Source: JAWRCU01 sp033542235 (GTDB taxonomy: Bacteria; Pseudomonadota; Alphaproteobacteria; Rhizobiales; Rhizobiaceae). From it: DNA of 64,000 nt. Shown piece by piece: positions 36,412 through 45,666 of the stretch. Numbering within the stretch: position 1 is the first letter of the stretch; every line of letters starts with the position of its first letter. The stretch spans positions 18,491-82,490 of the forward strand of contig NZ_JAWRCU010000022.1 of NCBI RefSeq assembly GCF_033542235.1. Reading direction: 5' to 3'. Below the pieces are notes generated by a model. It ran no database searches. It was not told the DNA's origin and was given only the letters and a program-made list of their open reading frames with translations. Position numbers and translations under genes: made by a program.

Positions 36412-37977
36412 ATGACCAAGGCGATTGGTGGGCACAACCCGAGTGCCGATGTCGTCATCGTCGGCGGTGGCTCGGCAGGCTCGTTGCTCGCGGCGCGGCT
36501 GAGCCAGGAGCCGGCCCGCCGTGTCCTGCTGATCGAAGCGGGCGAGGAGGCGGGCGATCCCGATATCAGGGTTCCAGCCCGCTGGCCCGCGCTTCAGGGC
36601 CGCAGCTACGATTGGAACTATCGCACGGAGCCGCAAAAGGGGACCGCGGGCCGGGTACATAGCTGGGCGCGGGGGCGGTTGATCGGCGGGTCAAGTTGCC
36701 TGCATGCAATGGGCTACATGCGCGGCCATCCCTCTGACTTCCAGGCGTGGGTCGACGAGACTGGCGATCGCCGATGGAGCTGGGATGAATTGCTACTCTC
36801 ATTTCAGGCTATTGAAGATCATCCGCTCGGGGGCAACGGCCTTTACGGCAAGGGCGGGCCGATGCCCGTCTATTTGCCGTCGGATGAGGTGAGTCCGGTG
36901 GCGCGCGCGTTCATCGAAGCCGGCGCCGCTCTGGGCTTGCCGCGTCTTGAGGGCCACAACAGCGGACAGATGATCGGCGTCACCCCGAACTCTCTAAACA
37001 TTCGAGACGGGCAGCGGATTACGGTGGCCGACGCCTGGCTCACGCCGGCTGTTCGAAGCCGCGGAAATCTAACCGTCCTGACGGGATCCCAGGTGCGACG
37101 GCTTACCCTGGACGGCAATCAGGTGCGCAGTCTCGAAGTTGTGGGGCGACACGGCGGCCCTTTGGAAGTCTTTGCGGATCAAGTGGTACTCTGCGCCGGC
37201 GCGCTGGAAAGTCCGGCTTTGCTGATGCGCTCAGGCATTGGTCCGCACGATATACTCAAGACCGCCGACGTTGGCTGTTTGATCGATATGCCGGAAATTG
37301 GTCGAAACCTTCAGGACCATCTGCTTGGTGCCGGTAACCTTTATGCGGCCCGCAAGCCGGTTCCGCCATCGCGCCTCCAGCATTCCGAGTCGATGGCCTA
37401 TATGCGAGCTGCCGGGTTCACCGGTACCGGGCAGCCCGAAATTGTCGTTGGCTGCGGCGTGGCGCCGATCGTGTCCGAACGCTTTCAGGCGCCTGCCGCC
37501 GGCACGGCATATTCGTTGCTGTTCGGGATCACTCATCCGACGAGCCGCGGCAGCGTGCGTATAAGTGGGCCGGAGCTCGATGATCAATTGATCATCGACC
37601 CCGCATACCTGCAAACCGGCCGGGATCGAAAACTGTTTCGACAGGCTCTGGAGGCGGCACGAGAGATCGGTCATCGGGACGAACTTGCCGATTGGCGGGA
37701 GCGCGAACTTCTGCCAGCCGCTCTGAACCGTGGCGCGGAGATCGACAACTTCATAGCGCAGTCAGTCATCACACATCATCATCCCTGCGGTACCTGCAGG
37801 ATGGGCAAGGACAACGGCGGCGCCGTCGATGCGAATCTGAAGCTCAAGGCGCTCGATAATCTTTTTGTCGTTGACGCTTCGATCATGCCCAGTCTCACCG
37901 CAGGACCGATTCACGCTGCCGTTCTCGCGATCGCCGAAACCTTCGCCCGGACCATGAACGCAGCAAGGCCGCGCTGA
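36412..37977 (+). CDS. pno: Pyridoxine 4-oxidase (GMC flavoprotein)
   Basis: A 521-residue FAD enzyme that oxidises pyridoxine to pyridoxal with O2. FAD motif GGGSAGSLLAARL is near residue 17, and the GMC signature RGRLIGGSSCLHAMGYMRG follows. The active-site histidines are in ITHHHPCGTCRMG. Several long stretches (SGDRRW-like EDHPLGGNGLYGKGG, RLEGHNSGQMIGVTPNSLN, LLFGITHPTSRGSVR) match the structurally characterised pyridoxine 4-oxidases closely. The start at 36412 has GGAG just upstream; it follows the regulator gene by 160 bp on the same strand. Confidence 0.95.
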   Translation: MTKAIGGHNPSADVVIVGGGSAGSLLAARLSQEPARRVLLIEAGEEAGDPDIRVPARWPALQGRSYDWNYRTEPQKGTAGRVHSWARGRLIGGSSCLHAMGYMRGHPSDFQAWVDETGDRRWSWDELLLSFQAIEDHPLGGNGLYGKGGPMPVYLPSDEVSPVARAFIEAGAALGLPRLEGHNSGQMIGVTPNSLNIRDGQRITVADAWLTPAVRSRGNLTVLTGSQVRRLTLDGNQVRSLEVVGRHGGPLEVFADQVVLCAGALESPALLMRSGIGPHDILKTADVGCLIDMPEIGRNLQDHLLGAGNLYAARKPVPPSRLQHSESMAYMRAAGFTGTGQPEIVVGCGVAPIVSERFQAPAAGTAYSLLFGITHPTSRGSVRISGPELDDQLIIDPAYLQTGRDRKLFRQALEAAREIGHRDELADWRERELLPAALNRGAEIDNFIAQSVITHHHPCGTCRMGKDNGGAVDANLKLKALDNLFVVDASIMPSLTAGPIHAAVLAIAETFARTMNAARPR

Positions 37978-38044
37978 TCTGGCTTTCTGGTGTGCGGAGC
38001 AACGTTGGGAGGCTGAGCAGAGGACACAGAAGCCGAGCCTCGCC

Positions 38045-38278
38045 GTGAGCACGATCCCGCCTCGCCCTGTGGGCGCAGATGCCGGCGCCGTGGTCGACGT
38101 TCGCCTGCGCCTCAACGGTATCGTTGGATTGCGAGTGGCGGATGCCTCGATGATGCCGCGCGTCGTGCGCGGCAACACACATGCCGCCGTCGTTATGACC
38201 GCCAGGTTTTCACCTCTGGATAGCGCGGCCGAAGCCGCTCTTTCAGCTACTTTCGTAGTTAGCCGGCTATTCGCTTGA
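38045..38278 (+). pseudogene. C-terminal remnant of a third GMC oxidoreductase
   Basis: The frame reads AGAVVDVRLRLNGIVGLRVADASMMPRVVRGNTHAAVVMT, which is the C-terminal block of a GMC oxidoreductase, followed by unrelated residues. The FAD domain and the catalytic HHP(A)GTCRMG motif are missing, and the sequence just upstream is out of frame. It resembles the choline-dehydrogenase-like class more than the adjacent pyridoxine 4-oxidase. It overlaps the tail of tadC by a few bases, so it marks the border between the B6 island and the tad locus. Confidence 0.6.
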
Positions 38279-39280
38279 ATTGTGCTTGTCGCCAAACACG
38301 CCGCGTTCGCTGACCTGAATGCCGGCAGGGCCGAGGATCACGCAGAACAGCACCGGCAGGAAGAACAGGATCATCGGTACGGTCAGCTTCGGCGGTAGCG
38401 CCGCGGCCTTCTTCTCGGCCTCGTTCATGCGCATGTCGCGGCTTTCGTTGGCGAGCACGCGCAGCGCCATTCCCACGGGCGTGCCGTAGCGCTCTGCCTG
38501 GATGAGAGCCTGCGTCACCGCCTTCACCGATTCCAGCCCCGTGCGGGTGGCGAGGTTCTCGTAAGCCTGCCTGCGCTCCTGCAGAAACGACAGCTCGGCA
38601 TTTGTCAGGACGAATTCCTCGGCAAGCTCGACCGATTGGGCGCCAATCTCATCCGCAACCCGGCGGAAGGCGGTCTCAACCGACATGCCGGATTCCACGC
38701 AGATCAGCATGAGATCGAGCGCGTCGGGCCAAGCCTTCTGAATCGACTGCTTGCGCTTCGTTGCCCGGTTGGAGACGTAGAGCACGGGCGCGTAGAAGCC
38801 GGCGTAGGCAACGAGGATGCAAACGAACAGCTTCACGAAGTTTGGCCGTTCGGCCAGTCCGCCGAGGATGAACACATAGGCCGCTGCCAGCGCGAAGCCG
38901 GCAAAGGGAAGCACGAGGCGGAAGAACAGGAAGACCGTCAGAGGATTCTGGCCGCGGAAGCCTGCCAGCCTCAGCTTGTTGAGCGTGCTTTCGTCGACGA
39001 GCGCGCGCTTGAGGTCGAGCCGCTCGACGATGTTCTTCATGCCCAGCGACTGTTCCTCGCGCAAGCCTTTGCGGCGGCGGTCCGTTTGGGCGGCGAGCCT
39101 CGCGCGCTGCTTGGCGCGGAGCTCATCGCGTTCGAGAGCGACGGATTTCATGCGCTTCTTGAGCTGGTCGCCGCCGAGCGCGGGCAACAGCGTGAAGACT
39201 GTCACGAACACCGCGACGCTGACCAGAAGCGCGATCAAGAAGGACGGGTCGGTGAGCGATTTGACGATATGTCCGGTCAT
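38267..39280 (-). CDS. tadC: Type II secretion F family protein TadC
   Basis: A 337-residue inner-membrane platform protein of Flp pili (T2SSF domain). Membrane helices lie near the N-terminus (FLIALLVSVAVFVTVFTLL), at residues 115-160 and at the C-terminus. The cytoplasmic T2SSF region contains DALDLMLICVESGMSVETAFRRVADE, the most conserved part of the family. It forms a pair with TadB, encoded 10 bp upstream. It is the last gene of the cpaB-tadC unit. Confidence 0.94.
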   Translation of the reverse strand: MTGHIVKSLTDPSFLIALLVSVAVFVTVFTLLPALGGDQLKKRMKSVALERDELRAKQRARLAAQTDRRRKGLREEQSLGMKNIVERLDLKRALVDESTLNKLRLAGFRGQNPLTVFLFFRLVLPFAGFALAAAYVFILGGLAERPNFVKLFVCILVAYAGFYAPVLYVSNRATKRKQSIQKAWPDALDLMLICVESGMSVETAFRRVADEIGAQSVELAEEFVLTNAELSFLQERRQAYENLATRTGLESVKAVTQALIQAERYGTPVGMALRVLANESRDMRMNEAEKKAAALPPKLTVPMILFFLPVLFCVILGPAGIQVSERGVFGDKHNSSE

Positions 39281-39290
39281 GGAGCGCCCG

Positions 39291-40304
39291 CTACACCTCG
39301 AAACTGATCATTCTCTTCATCACGAAGATGCCGATGGACATCCAAAGAGCTGAGCAGCCGAGGATGAGATGCCCGGTGCTCGTCGTGAAAAGCGGCATGA
39401 TGTAGGTGGGGCTCGACAGGTAAACGAGCCCGGCGACGATGAAAGGCAGCGCGCCGATGATGGCGGCCGAAGCCTTCGCCTCCATCGAGAGCGCCTGAAC
39501 CTTGGCCTTCATCTTCTTGCGATCGCGCAGAACGCGCGACAGATTGCCGAGCGCCTCCGACAGGTTGCCGCCCGCTTGGCTCTGGATCTGGATGACGATG
39601 CCGAAGAAGTTCGCCTCCGTACAAGGCATGGTCTCGCTCATGCGCAACGCCGCTTCGGGAATGGAGAGCCCGAGCTGCTGCGCCTCCACGATGCGCCGGA
39701 ACTCGGTCCTCACCGGCTCCTGTGCCTCATTGGCTATAAGGCGTACGCCGTCGTTCAACGGCAGGCCGGACTTGACGGCGCGCACGATCACGTCGAGCGC
39801 ATTGGGGAACTCGTCCAGGAAAGCCTTGACGCGGCGGGCGCGGCGGAACGCGATGTACCAGCGCGGCAGGCCGATCGCTCCGACCAGAAGGACGCCCGGC
39901 AGCACGATCATCGGGGCGCCGAGGAAGAAGGCGAGGAAGGTCAGCACGAGACCGCACACCGCCGAATAGATGTAAAAGCGCTGCAGGTCGATCTGCAGTC
40001 CCGCCTGCCTGATCTGGATGCGAAGCGGCGGCTTCTTGAGATTGAGGTCCTTGGCCTTCTGTTTCTGCTCGAGCTCCTTCAGCGAATCCTGCACCGATTT
40101 CCTGCGCTTGGTCGCCTCGGCAAGGCGATCGCGCGAGGCCTTGACGACCGAACGGTCCGTCTCGGCCTTCTTGACGATCTCCAGCCGCTTTTCAACGTTC
40201 CGTTCGGTCTCGATCCTGTTGAACAGAAAAGCGTAGGCGACCGCGCCCGCGCTACAGCCAGCGAGCGCGACGAACGCCAGAACCATGCCGTCTATCCCGA
40301 ACAC
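39291..40304 (-). CDS. tadB: Type II secretion F family protein TadB
   Basis: The partner of TadC, also 337 residues. One N-terminal helix, then a charged coiled-coil-like stretch (residues 30-90, rich in Lys/Glu/Arg), two central helices, and the T2SSF domain with FPNALDVIVRAVKSGLPLNDGVRLIANEA. TadB and TadC anchor the TadA ATPase and move prepilins into the fibre. A 142-bp gap with a repeat copy separates it from tadA. Confidence 0.94.
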   Translation of the reverse strand: MFGIDGMVLAFVALAGCSAGAVAYAFLFNRIETERNVEKRLEIVKKAETDRSVVKASRDRLAEATKRRKSVQDSLKELEQKQKAKDLNLKKPPLRIQIRQAGLQIDLQRFYIYSAVCGLVLTFLAFFLGAPMIVLPGVLLVGAIGLPRWYIAFRRARRVKAFLDEFPNALDVIVRAVKSGLPLNDGVRLIANEAQEPVRTEFRRIVEAQQLGLSIPEAALRMSETMPCTEANFFGIVIQIQSQAGGNLSEALGNLSRVLRDRKKMKAKVQALSMEAKASAAIIGALPFIVAGLVYLSSPTYIMPLFTTSTGHLILGCSALWMSIGIFVMKRMISFEV

Positions 40305-40369
40305 CGCACGAAACTCCCGACCACCCGAGCACTTTCAAGAACCGAAGGTCAGCGAAGCAAAGGCTCGCC

Positions 40370-40420
40370 GACTTTCCGGATAAGATCATGCTGCACAAAC
40401 AAAGAGCTGGAGCACGACCA
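40370..40420 (+). repeat. Dispersed intergenic repeat, copy B
   Basis: The stretch beginning GACTTTCCGGATAAGATCATG and ending around AGCTGGAGCACGA shares ordered blocks with the minus-strand sequence at 10495-10546. It lies between tadA and tadB inside the operon. The G/C content and spacing fit a rhizobial mosaic repeat. A translated frame across it has no merit. Confidence 0.5.
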
Positions 40421-40446
40421 ACGACTCCGCTCGAATCCATTCTGCT

Positions 40447-41964
40447 CTAACCGGACTGCTTCTCCATTGCCTCGAGTGCGGCGGCGAGCCGCTGCTCCTC
40501 GCCATAGTAACGGGCACGGTCCCAGAAGGCCGGGCGCGCGACGCCGGTGGAGACGTGCTTGCCGATCAGCTTGCCGTTCTGGTCCTCGCCCTTGATGTTG
40601 TAGAGCACGAGGTCCTGGGTGATGACGACATCGCCTTCCATGCCGAGAACCTCGGTGATGTGGGTAATGCGGCGTGAACCGTCGCGCAGGCGGGCCGCCT
40701 GGACGATGACGTCGACCGAGCCGACGATGATCTCGCGCACGGTTTTCTGAGGCAGCGAGTAGCCGCCCATGGCGATCATCGATTCGATACGGTTCAGGCA
40801 CTCGCGCGGCGAGTTGGCGTGGATGGTGCCCATCGATCCGTCGTGGCCGGTGTTCATCGCTTGCAGAAGGTCGAACACCTCGGGGCCGCGCACCTCGCCG
40901 ACGATGATGCGCTCGGGCCGCATGCGCAGGCAGTTCTTGACGAGATCGCGCATGGTGACCTCGCCCTCGCCTTCCAGATTGGGCGGACGTGTCTCAAGGC
41001 GCACGACATGCGGCTGCTGAAGTTGCAGCTCGGCCGAGTCCTCGCAGGTGATCACGCGCTCCTCGCGATCGACGAAGTTGGTGAGGCAGTTCAGCAGCGT
41101 CGTCTTGCCGGAGCCCGTGCCGCCGGAAATGATGACGTTGCAGCGCACCCGGCCGATGATCTTCAGCACCTCAGCGGCCTCCGGCGAGATCGAGCCGAAC
41201 TTCACGAGCTGGTCGAGCGTAAGCTTGTCCTTCTTGAACTTGCGGATCGTCAGGGCCGGCCCGTCGATCGAGAGCGGTGGCGCAATCACGTTGACGCGCG
41301 AGCCGTCGGGCAATCGCGCATCGCAGATCGGCGAGGATTCGTCGACGCGCCGGCCGACCTGGCTGACGATGCGCTGGCAGATGTTCAGGAGCTGCTGGTT
41401 GTCGCGAAAACGGATATTGGTCTGCTCGACCTTGCCGTTCACCTCGATGTAGACTTGCCTGGCGCCGTTGACCATGATGTCGGCGATCTCATCACGCGCC
41501 AAAAGCGGCTCGAGCGGACCATAGCCCAGCACGTCGTTGCAGATATCTTCGAGCAGCTCCTCCTGCTCGGCGATCGACATCGCAAAATTCTTGATCGCGA
41601 TGATGTCGTTGACGATGTCACGGATTTCCTCGCGTGCATTGTCGGGCTCGAGCTTGGCAAGCTGCGAAAGATCGATGGTGTCGATCAGCGCCGAGAAGAC
41701 CTGCGATTTGGTGTCATAGTAGCTTTCGCTGCGCTCCCGCTGCGGCCGGCGCACCGGTTCGGCCCCAAGCGGCGGCGTGGCGACGGGCTTGCGAGCCGTG
41801 GCAGGCGTGGAATTCGTTGCACCGGGCGGCAACGGCTCAGCCGCGCGCGAATGCTCGGCCAGACCTGAGGCCGGCCTGCCAAGCTGAACGCCAGGGGCTG
41901 GTGCAGGCGGACGGAATTCCGTCGCCTGGCGTGCTCCGTCGTCGCTGCCTCTCCTGCCAAACAT
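40447..41964 (-). CDS. tadA: TadA/CpaF secretion ATPase
   Basis: A 505-residue hexameric ATPase of the VirB11/GspE class that powers pilus extension. Walker A is GGTGSGKTTLLN and the Asp box is ITCEDSAELQLQQPHVVRLE. The Walker B/His-box region has LRMRPERIIVGEVRGPE and NTGHDGSMGTIHANSPRE. The first 90 residues are a Pro/Ala-rich flexible leader. It is encoded between cpaE and tadB, the standard order. Confidence 0.96.
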   Translation of the reverse strand: MFGRRGSDDGARQATEFRPPAPAPGVQLGRPASGLAEHSRAAEPLPPGATNSTPATARKPVATPPLGAEPVRRPQRERSESYYDTKSQVFSALIDTIDLSQLAKLEPDNAREEIRDIVNDIIAIKNFAMSIAEQEELLEDICNDVLGYGPLEPLLARDEIADIMVNGARQVYIEVNGKVEQTNIRFRDNQQLLNICQRIVSQVGRRVDESSPICDARLPDGSRVNVIAPPLSIDGPALTIRKFKKDKLTLDQLVKFGSISPEAAEVLKIIGRVRCNVIISGGTGSGKTTLLNCLTNFVDREERVITCEDSAELQLQQPHVVRLETRPPNLEGEGEVTMRDLVKNCLRMRPERIIVGEVRGPEVFDLLQAMNTGHDGSMGTIHANSPRECLNRIESMIAMGGYSLPQKTVREIIVGSVDVIVQAARLRDGSRRITHITEVLGMEGDVVITQDLVLYNIKGEDQNGKLIGKHVSTGVARPAFWDRARYYGEEQRLAAALEAMEKQSG

Positions 41965-41990
41965 CGCTTGCTACTACCGCGGACCAGAAA

Positions 41991-43274
41991 TCATATCTTC
42001 AGCTTCAGCCTGTCGAGCAGGCTCGCAAGGCCGGCCTTTTTCTTCACCTTGATCTCGGAGCGGCCGGTCAGCACATGCGCGATCTCGTTGATCGTCTCGA
42101 CGATCGCATTCTGCGCGTCCATTTCGCCCAGCATGCGGCCGTTATTGGCGGCGTTGCCGAAGAGCTGCGGCTCGAAGGGGATCACGGCCGTTGGCTCGAG
42201 CCCGAGCGGCTGGGCAAAATCGGCGGCCGAGATTTCCGGGCGCTTCGGAATGCCGGTCTGGTTGACGATCAGCCGGGGCGGCGCATCGTTCGGCCGCAGC
42301 TTCTTCAGCGTATCGACGAGGTTCTTCGTGTTGCGCAGATTGGCAAGCTCCGGCGTCGCGGTGATCACCACCTCGTCCGCCTGCATCAGCGTATTCTTGG
42401 TCCACCCGTTCCAGGCATGAGGCAGATCGAGCACCAGGAGCGGCGCGCTGCGCTGAGCGGTGTCGATGATCTGCTGGAACGCATCCGGGTCGAAATCGTA
42501 GACGCGGTCGAGTGACGAGGGGGCGGCAAGCAGCGACAGGTGCTCGGCGCATTGCGCCAGCAGCCGATCGAGATAGACCTCGTCTATGCGCTCGGGCGCG
42601 AACACGGCTTCGGCTATCCCTTGCGCCGGATCCTGGTCGAAGTTGATGTTGGCCGTGCCGAAGGGCAGGTCGAGGTCGGCGACGACGACCTCGGACTTGA
42701 ACAGCGTCGACATCGCCCAGCCGACATTATGGGCGATTGTCGAGGAGCCGACGCCGCCTTTGGCGCCGATGAAGGCGATCGACGTGCCGATCGGGTCGGC
42801 TTCCGGATCGCCGAAGATCGAGGCAACGACGCTGACGACGTCGGCCATGGAGATCGGCGCCACGACATATTCGGAGATGCCGGAGCGGATCAGCTCGCGG
42901 TAGAGCCAGACATCATTGTAGTGGCCAATCACGATGACTTTCGTGCTCGGGTCGCAATGCTCGGCAAGCTGACGGAGTTGTTCAATCATCTCCCGCGGCT
43001 CGCGCCGCGATTCGACAATGATGAGATTCGGAGTCGGCGCCGACTGGTAGAACTCGATCGCCGTCGCGATGCCGCCCATGTGGACCTTCAGGTGGGTCCT
43101 GGCCATGCGGCGGTCGTCGGCGGCACGTTCGATCGGGCCGGCCACCCCTTCGGTCTCGCAGAAGGCCTGAATGGAAATACGCGGCACCGGCCGCAGCGAC
43201 CGCATCGCTGCGATGTCGCCCTGAACGTTGGGGTCGCCATCGTGGTGTGCAGTCTCGTAGGCCAGGTTATTCAT
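41991..43274 (-). CDS. cpaE: CpaE/TadZ pilus-localisation ATPase
   Basis: A 427-residue protein with a receiver-like N-terminal domain (residues 40-150) followed by a ParA/MinD-type ATPase. The deviant Walker A is GAKGGVGSSTIAHN, and a Walker B-like strand is LLVLDLPHAWN. TadZ proteins mark the pole or site where the Flp machinery assembles. The gene follows cpaD with a 24-bp gap and precedes tadA by 26 bp. Confidence 0.94.
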   Translation of the reverse strand: MNNLAYETAHHDGDPNVQGDIAAMRSLRPVPRISIQAFCETEGVAGPIERAADDRRMARTHLKVHMGGIATAIEFYQSAPTPNLIIVESRREPREMIEQLRQLAEHCDPSTKVIVIGHYNDVWLYRELIRSGISEYVVAPISMADVVSVVASIFGDPEADPIGTSIAFIGAKGGVGSSTIAHNVGWAMSTLFKSEVVVADLDLPFGTANINFDQDPAQGIAEAVFAPERIDEVYLDRLLAQCAEHLSLLAAPSSLDRVYDFDPDAFQQIIDTAQRSAPLLVLDLPHAWNGWTKNTLMQADEVVITATPELANLRNTKNLVDTLKKLRPNDAPPRLIVNQTGIPKRPEISAADFAQPLGLEPTAVIPFEPQLFGNAANNGRMLGEMDAQNAIVETINEIAHVLTGRSEIKVKKKAGLASLLDRLKLKI

Positions 43275-43298
43275 GGTCGCGCCCCATTGCCGACACGG

Positions 43299-44042
43299 TC
43301 AGAAATTTATGTCGACTTCGGATTTGCCGAGGAATTCATTCGAGACGCCGCGCTGGCGATAGACGTCGATGACCTTGCTGCGGTTCTCTGCATCGATCTC
43401 GGTCTGCTTGCGCGGTCCGAGCAGGTCGGCCGGGTTGGCGATCTGCGCGGCAAGGTTGTTCTGATAGGAGCAGCCGAAATTGGCGTAATGCTTGTTCTCC
43501 GAATTGTTCATGAGGTCCTCGGGCCAGCGTCCGCACCTGTTGGTCTGCGCGCGCATGGCCACGTATGAGACGCGGATCGGAGCAGATGCCTCGACCACCG
43601 GCGACTGGTAGGAAGCCATCATGATGCGCGAAGCCGGCACGCCTCGCGATCGGATGAAGGCGCGGAAATCCCTTGCCGCATCTGCTGCGGCAAGATCATT
43701 CGCGGCGCCGGTCGGCACGGCGATGGTGACGAGCGGCAGGGCGCTGCGGTCGTAGCTGTCGAGAAAGCCGTCGAGCGCGACACGCTGTGTACGCGTCATG
43801 CCGCGATCTTCCGCCGCAACGGGCAGATCGATCGCCTCCTGCTTCTCGGCGATGAAGATCGGATGATTGGTCCGGTAGTCATCCGGAATGGCGCCGACCG
43901 TGATGCTGTCCCGCTTGACGCAGCCGGCGAGCAGCCCGACCGCAATCGCGGCGAGCATCGAAACCGCGGTGCGCCCCATCTGTCTTCGGTTTTGGACCGC
44001 CAGCGTGGCTGCCATGCCCGTGCCCCCAGCAACCTTGCCCAT
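43299..44042 (-). CDS. cpaD: CpaD family pilus lipoprotein
   Basis: A 247-residue outer-membrane lipoprotein of the Flp system. A signal sequence ends in lipobox LLAGC near residue 40. The CpaD domain contains YRTNHPIFIAEKQEAIDLPVA, SALPLVTIAVPTG and the C-terminal NFGCSYQNNLAAQIANPADLLGPR. Start is uncertain: GTG 44060 overlaps the secretin stop, ATG 44042 has GAGG 8 bases upstream, and ATG 44015 follows a GGGGG tract. I use 44042. Confidence 0.93.
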   Translation of the reverse strand: MGKVAGGTGMAATLAVQNRRQMGRTAVSMLAAIAVGLLAGCVKRDSITVGAIPDDYRTNHPIFIAEKQEAIDLPVAAEDRGMTRTQRVALDGFLDSYDRSALPLVTIAVPTGAANDLAAADAARDFRAFIRSRGVPASRIMMASYQSPVVEASAPIRVSYVAMRAQTNRCGRWPEDLMNNSENKHYANFGCSYQNNLAAQIANPADLLGPRKQTEIDAENRSKVIDVYRQRGVSNEFLGKSEVDINF

Positions 44043-44056
44043 GTCCCGGACCTCGA

Positions 44057-45661
44057 TCACTTGTAAATGTACCCGACGACGCCGTGATAGCGGCCGTTGG
44101 GAAGATTGGTCTGCATCGTGCCGAACACGCGGTTGACGCGGCCGAGGAAGTAGCCTGCGCCGTCGCTCGGCGGGTTGAAGTTGTCGTCCGGCTTGGCGAG
44201 AGCGTTGCGCGCGACCGGCCGCGACAGATAAGGCGTGACGATGATGACGAGCTCGGTCTCGTTGCGCACGAAATCCCTGCTGCGGAACAAGGCGCCGAGC
44301 ACGGGAATCTTGGAAAGGCCCGGCAAACCAGCCATGGCCTGCCGCACATCGTCTCGCACCAGGCCGGCAATCATCATCGACCCCCCTGAGGGCAGCTCGA
44401 TTGTCGTGTCGGCCAGGCGCTTGCGGATCGAGATCATGTTCGTGCCGGGCAGATTGTCGCGCGGGTCGAAGATGCCGCCCAACAGGCCGGGACTTTTCCG
44501 GGAGGGGCCGGCTTCAAACGGCACCGATCCTTCCGTTGTAGGCTCGGATACCGATGTCCTCATCTTGAGGCTGATGCGACCAGGCGACAGCACGACCGGT
44601 TGGAATTCCAGGCCGATGCCGTACTCGATCTTTTCGACGCTATAGGTTACCTGGCCGGTCTGATTTTGGTCTGAGACCGCGCTCGTTCGCCCAGTCACGA
44701 GATTGTACTCACCACCGACCTTGAAAGTCGCCTTCTCGCCGGATACGGCGGTAAGGGTCGGCTCGGCCAACGTTTTCATCACGCCGGCCTGCTCCATCGC
44801 GTTTACATACGCGTCGACCGTCGAGGTTCCGATCGCAAGGCCACTGGCAGACAGCGGTTTTCCGAGGCCAAAGGAGTTTTCGGAGATAGCGCCCCAGCTG
44901 ATGCCGTTGCTGCCGCCGCCGATCATGTTGACGCCGAGCTGCTTCATGACCGTTCGGGAGACCTCCGCGACAGTCACCTTCAGCGTGACCTGATCATCGC
45001 CGATGATCTTCAGCAGATTGACGATCCTGCTGGTCCGGCGTTGCGAGTCCGGGTTGTCGATGGCGACACCGCCGGCCGCATCGCCGCCGGCGGCTGTCTG
45101 CGAGTATTGGCCGGTCGTCGCTTCACCGCCGCTCACGAAGATCGTGGCGAGGTCGGAAGCACGCTTGGCATCGAGCGGCGTCTCCACCGTTCCGGACAGG
45201 ATGACGTTGTCGTTCAACAGTTCGACGGTGATGTCGGAACCGGGAATGAAGCGCTTGAGATATTCTTCGAGCCCCGAGACGTCGCGCTCGACCGCAAGGT
45301 TCAGGCTGACGACCTGCTCGCCATTCGGCCCGAACACGAAGATGTTGGTCTGCCCGACGGTCTTGCCAAACAGATAGATCCGGCGCGCCGTGCGGGTCAC
45401 CGCATCCGCCACGGCGGGATTGGCGACGAGGATGTCATAGGCGTCGGCGGGGAGATCGACCACGATCGACTTGTTGAGGCCGAGCTTGATCCGCTGCCCC
45501 TCGCCCGCCGCCGTGACGCTGGCCCCATTGGCATGCGCGGGAGACGCCAAACGCGGCATGGCCATCCCGACAATAATGCCTGCCGACAGCAGCAAGGTGC
45601 CGGCAAGCCTGCCGAGCGCACGCAATGAGCGGGCGACGGGCGCCGGTTTCGTCAATCTCAT
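44057..45661 (-). CDS. cpaC: Pilus secretin CpaC/RcpA
   Basis: The product has 534 residues and is the outer-membrane secretin through which the pilus emerges. A signal peptide is followed by the pilus N-domain (INLGLNKS-like KLGLNKSIVVDLPADAYDILVANPAVADA), a BON-like region (VELLNDNVILSGTVETPLDA), and the secretin core ending in ETELVIIVTPYLSRPVA. ATG 45661 is chosen because GAGGT lies 7 bases upstream; ATG 45664 and GTG 45670 are alternatives. A stand-alone protein with a similar N-domain is encoded at 48.2 kb. Confidence 0.94.
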   Translation of the reverse strand: MRLTKPAPVARSLRALGRLAGTLLLSAGIIVGMAMPRLASPAHANGASVTAAGEGQRIKLGLNKSIVVDLPADAYDILVANPAVADAVTRTARRIYLFGKTVGQTNIFVFGPNGEQVVSLNLAVERDVSGLEEYLKRFIPGSDITVELLNDNVILSGTVETPLDAKRASDLATIFVSGGEATTGQYSQTAAGGDAAGGVAIDNPDSQRRTSRIVNLLKIIGDDQVTLKVTVAEVSRTVMKQLGVNMIGGGSNGISWGAISENSFGLGKPLSASGLAIGTSTVDAYVNAMEQAGVMKTLAEPTLTAVSGEKATFKVGGEYNLVTGRTSAVSDQNQTGQVTYSVEKIEYGIGLEFQPVVLSPGRISLKMRTSVSEPTTEGSVPFEAGPSRKSPGLLGGIFDPRDNLPGTNMISIRKRLADTTIELPSGGSMMIAGLVRDDVRQAMAGLPGLSKIPVLGALFRSRDFVRNETELVIIVTPYLSRPVARNALAKPDDNFNPPSDGAGYFLGRVNRVFGTMQTNLPNGRYHGVVGYIYK

Positions 45662-45666
45662 CATCC

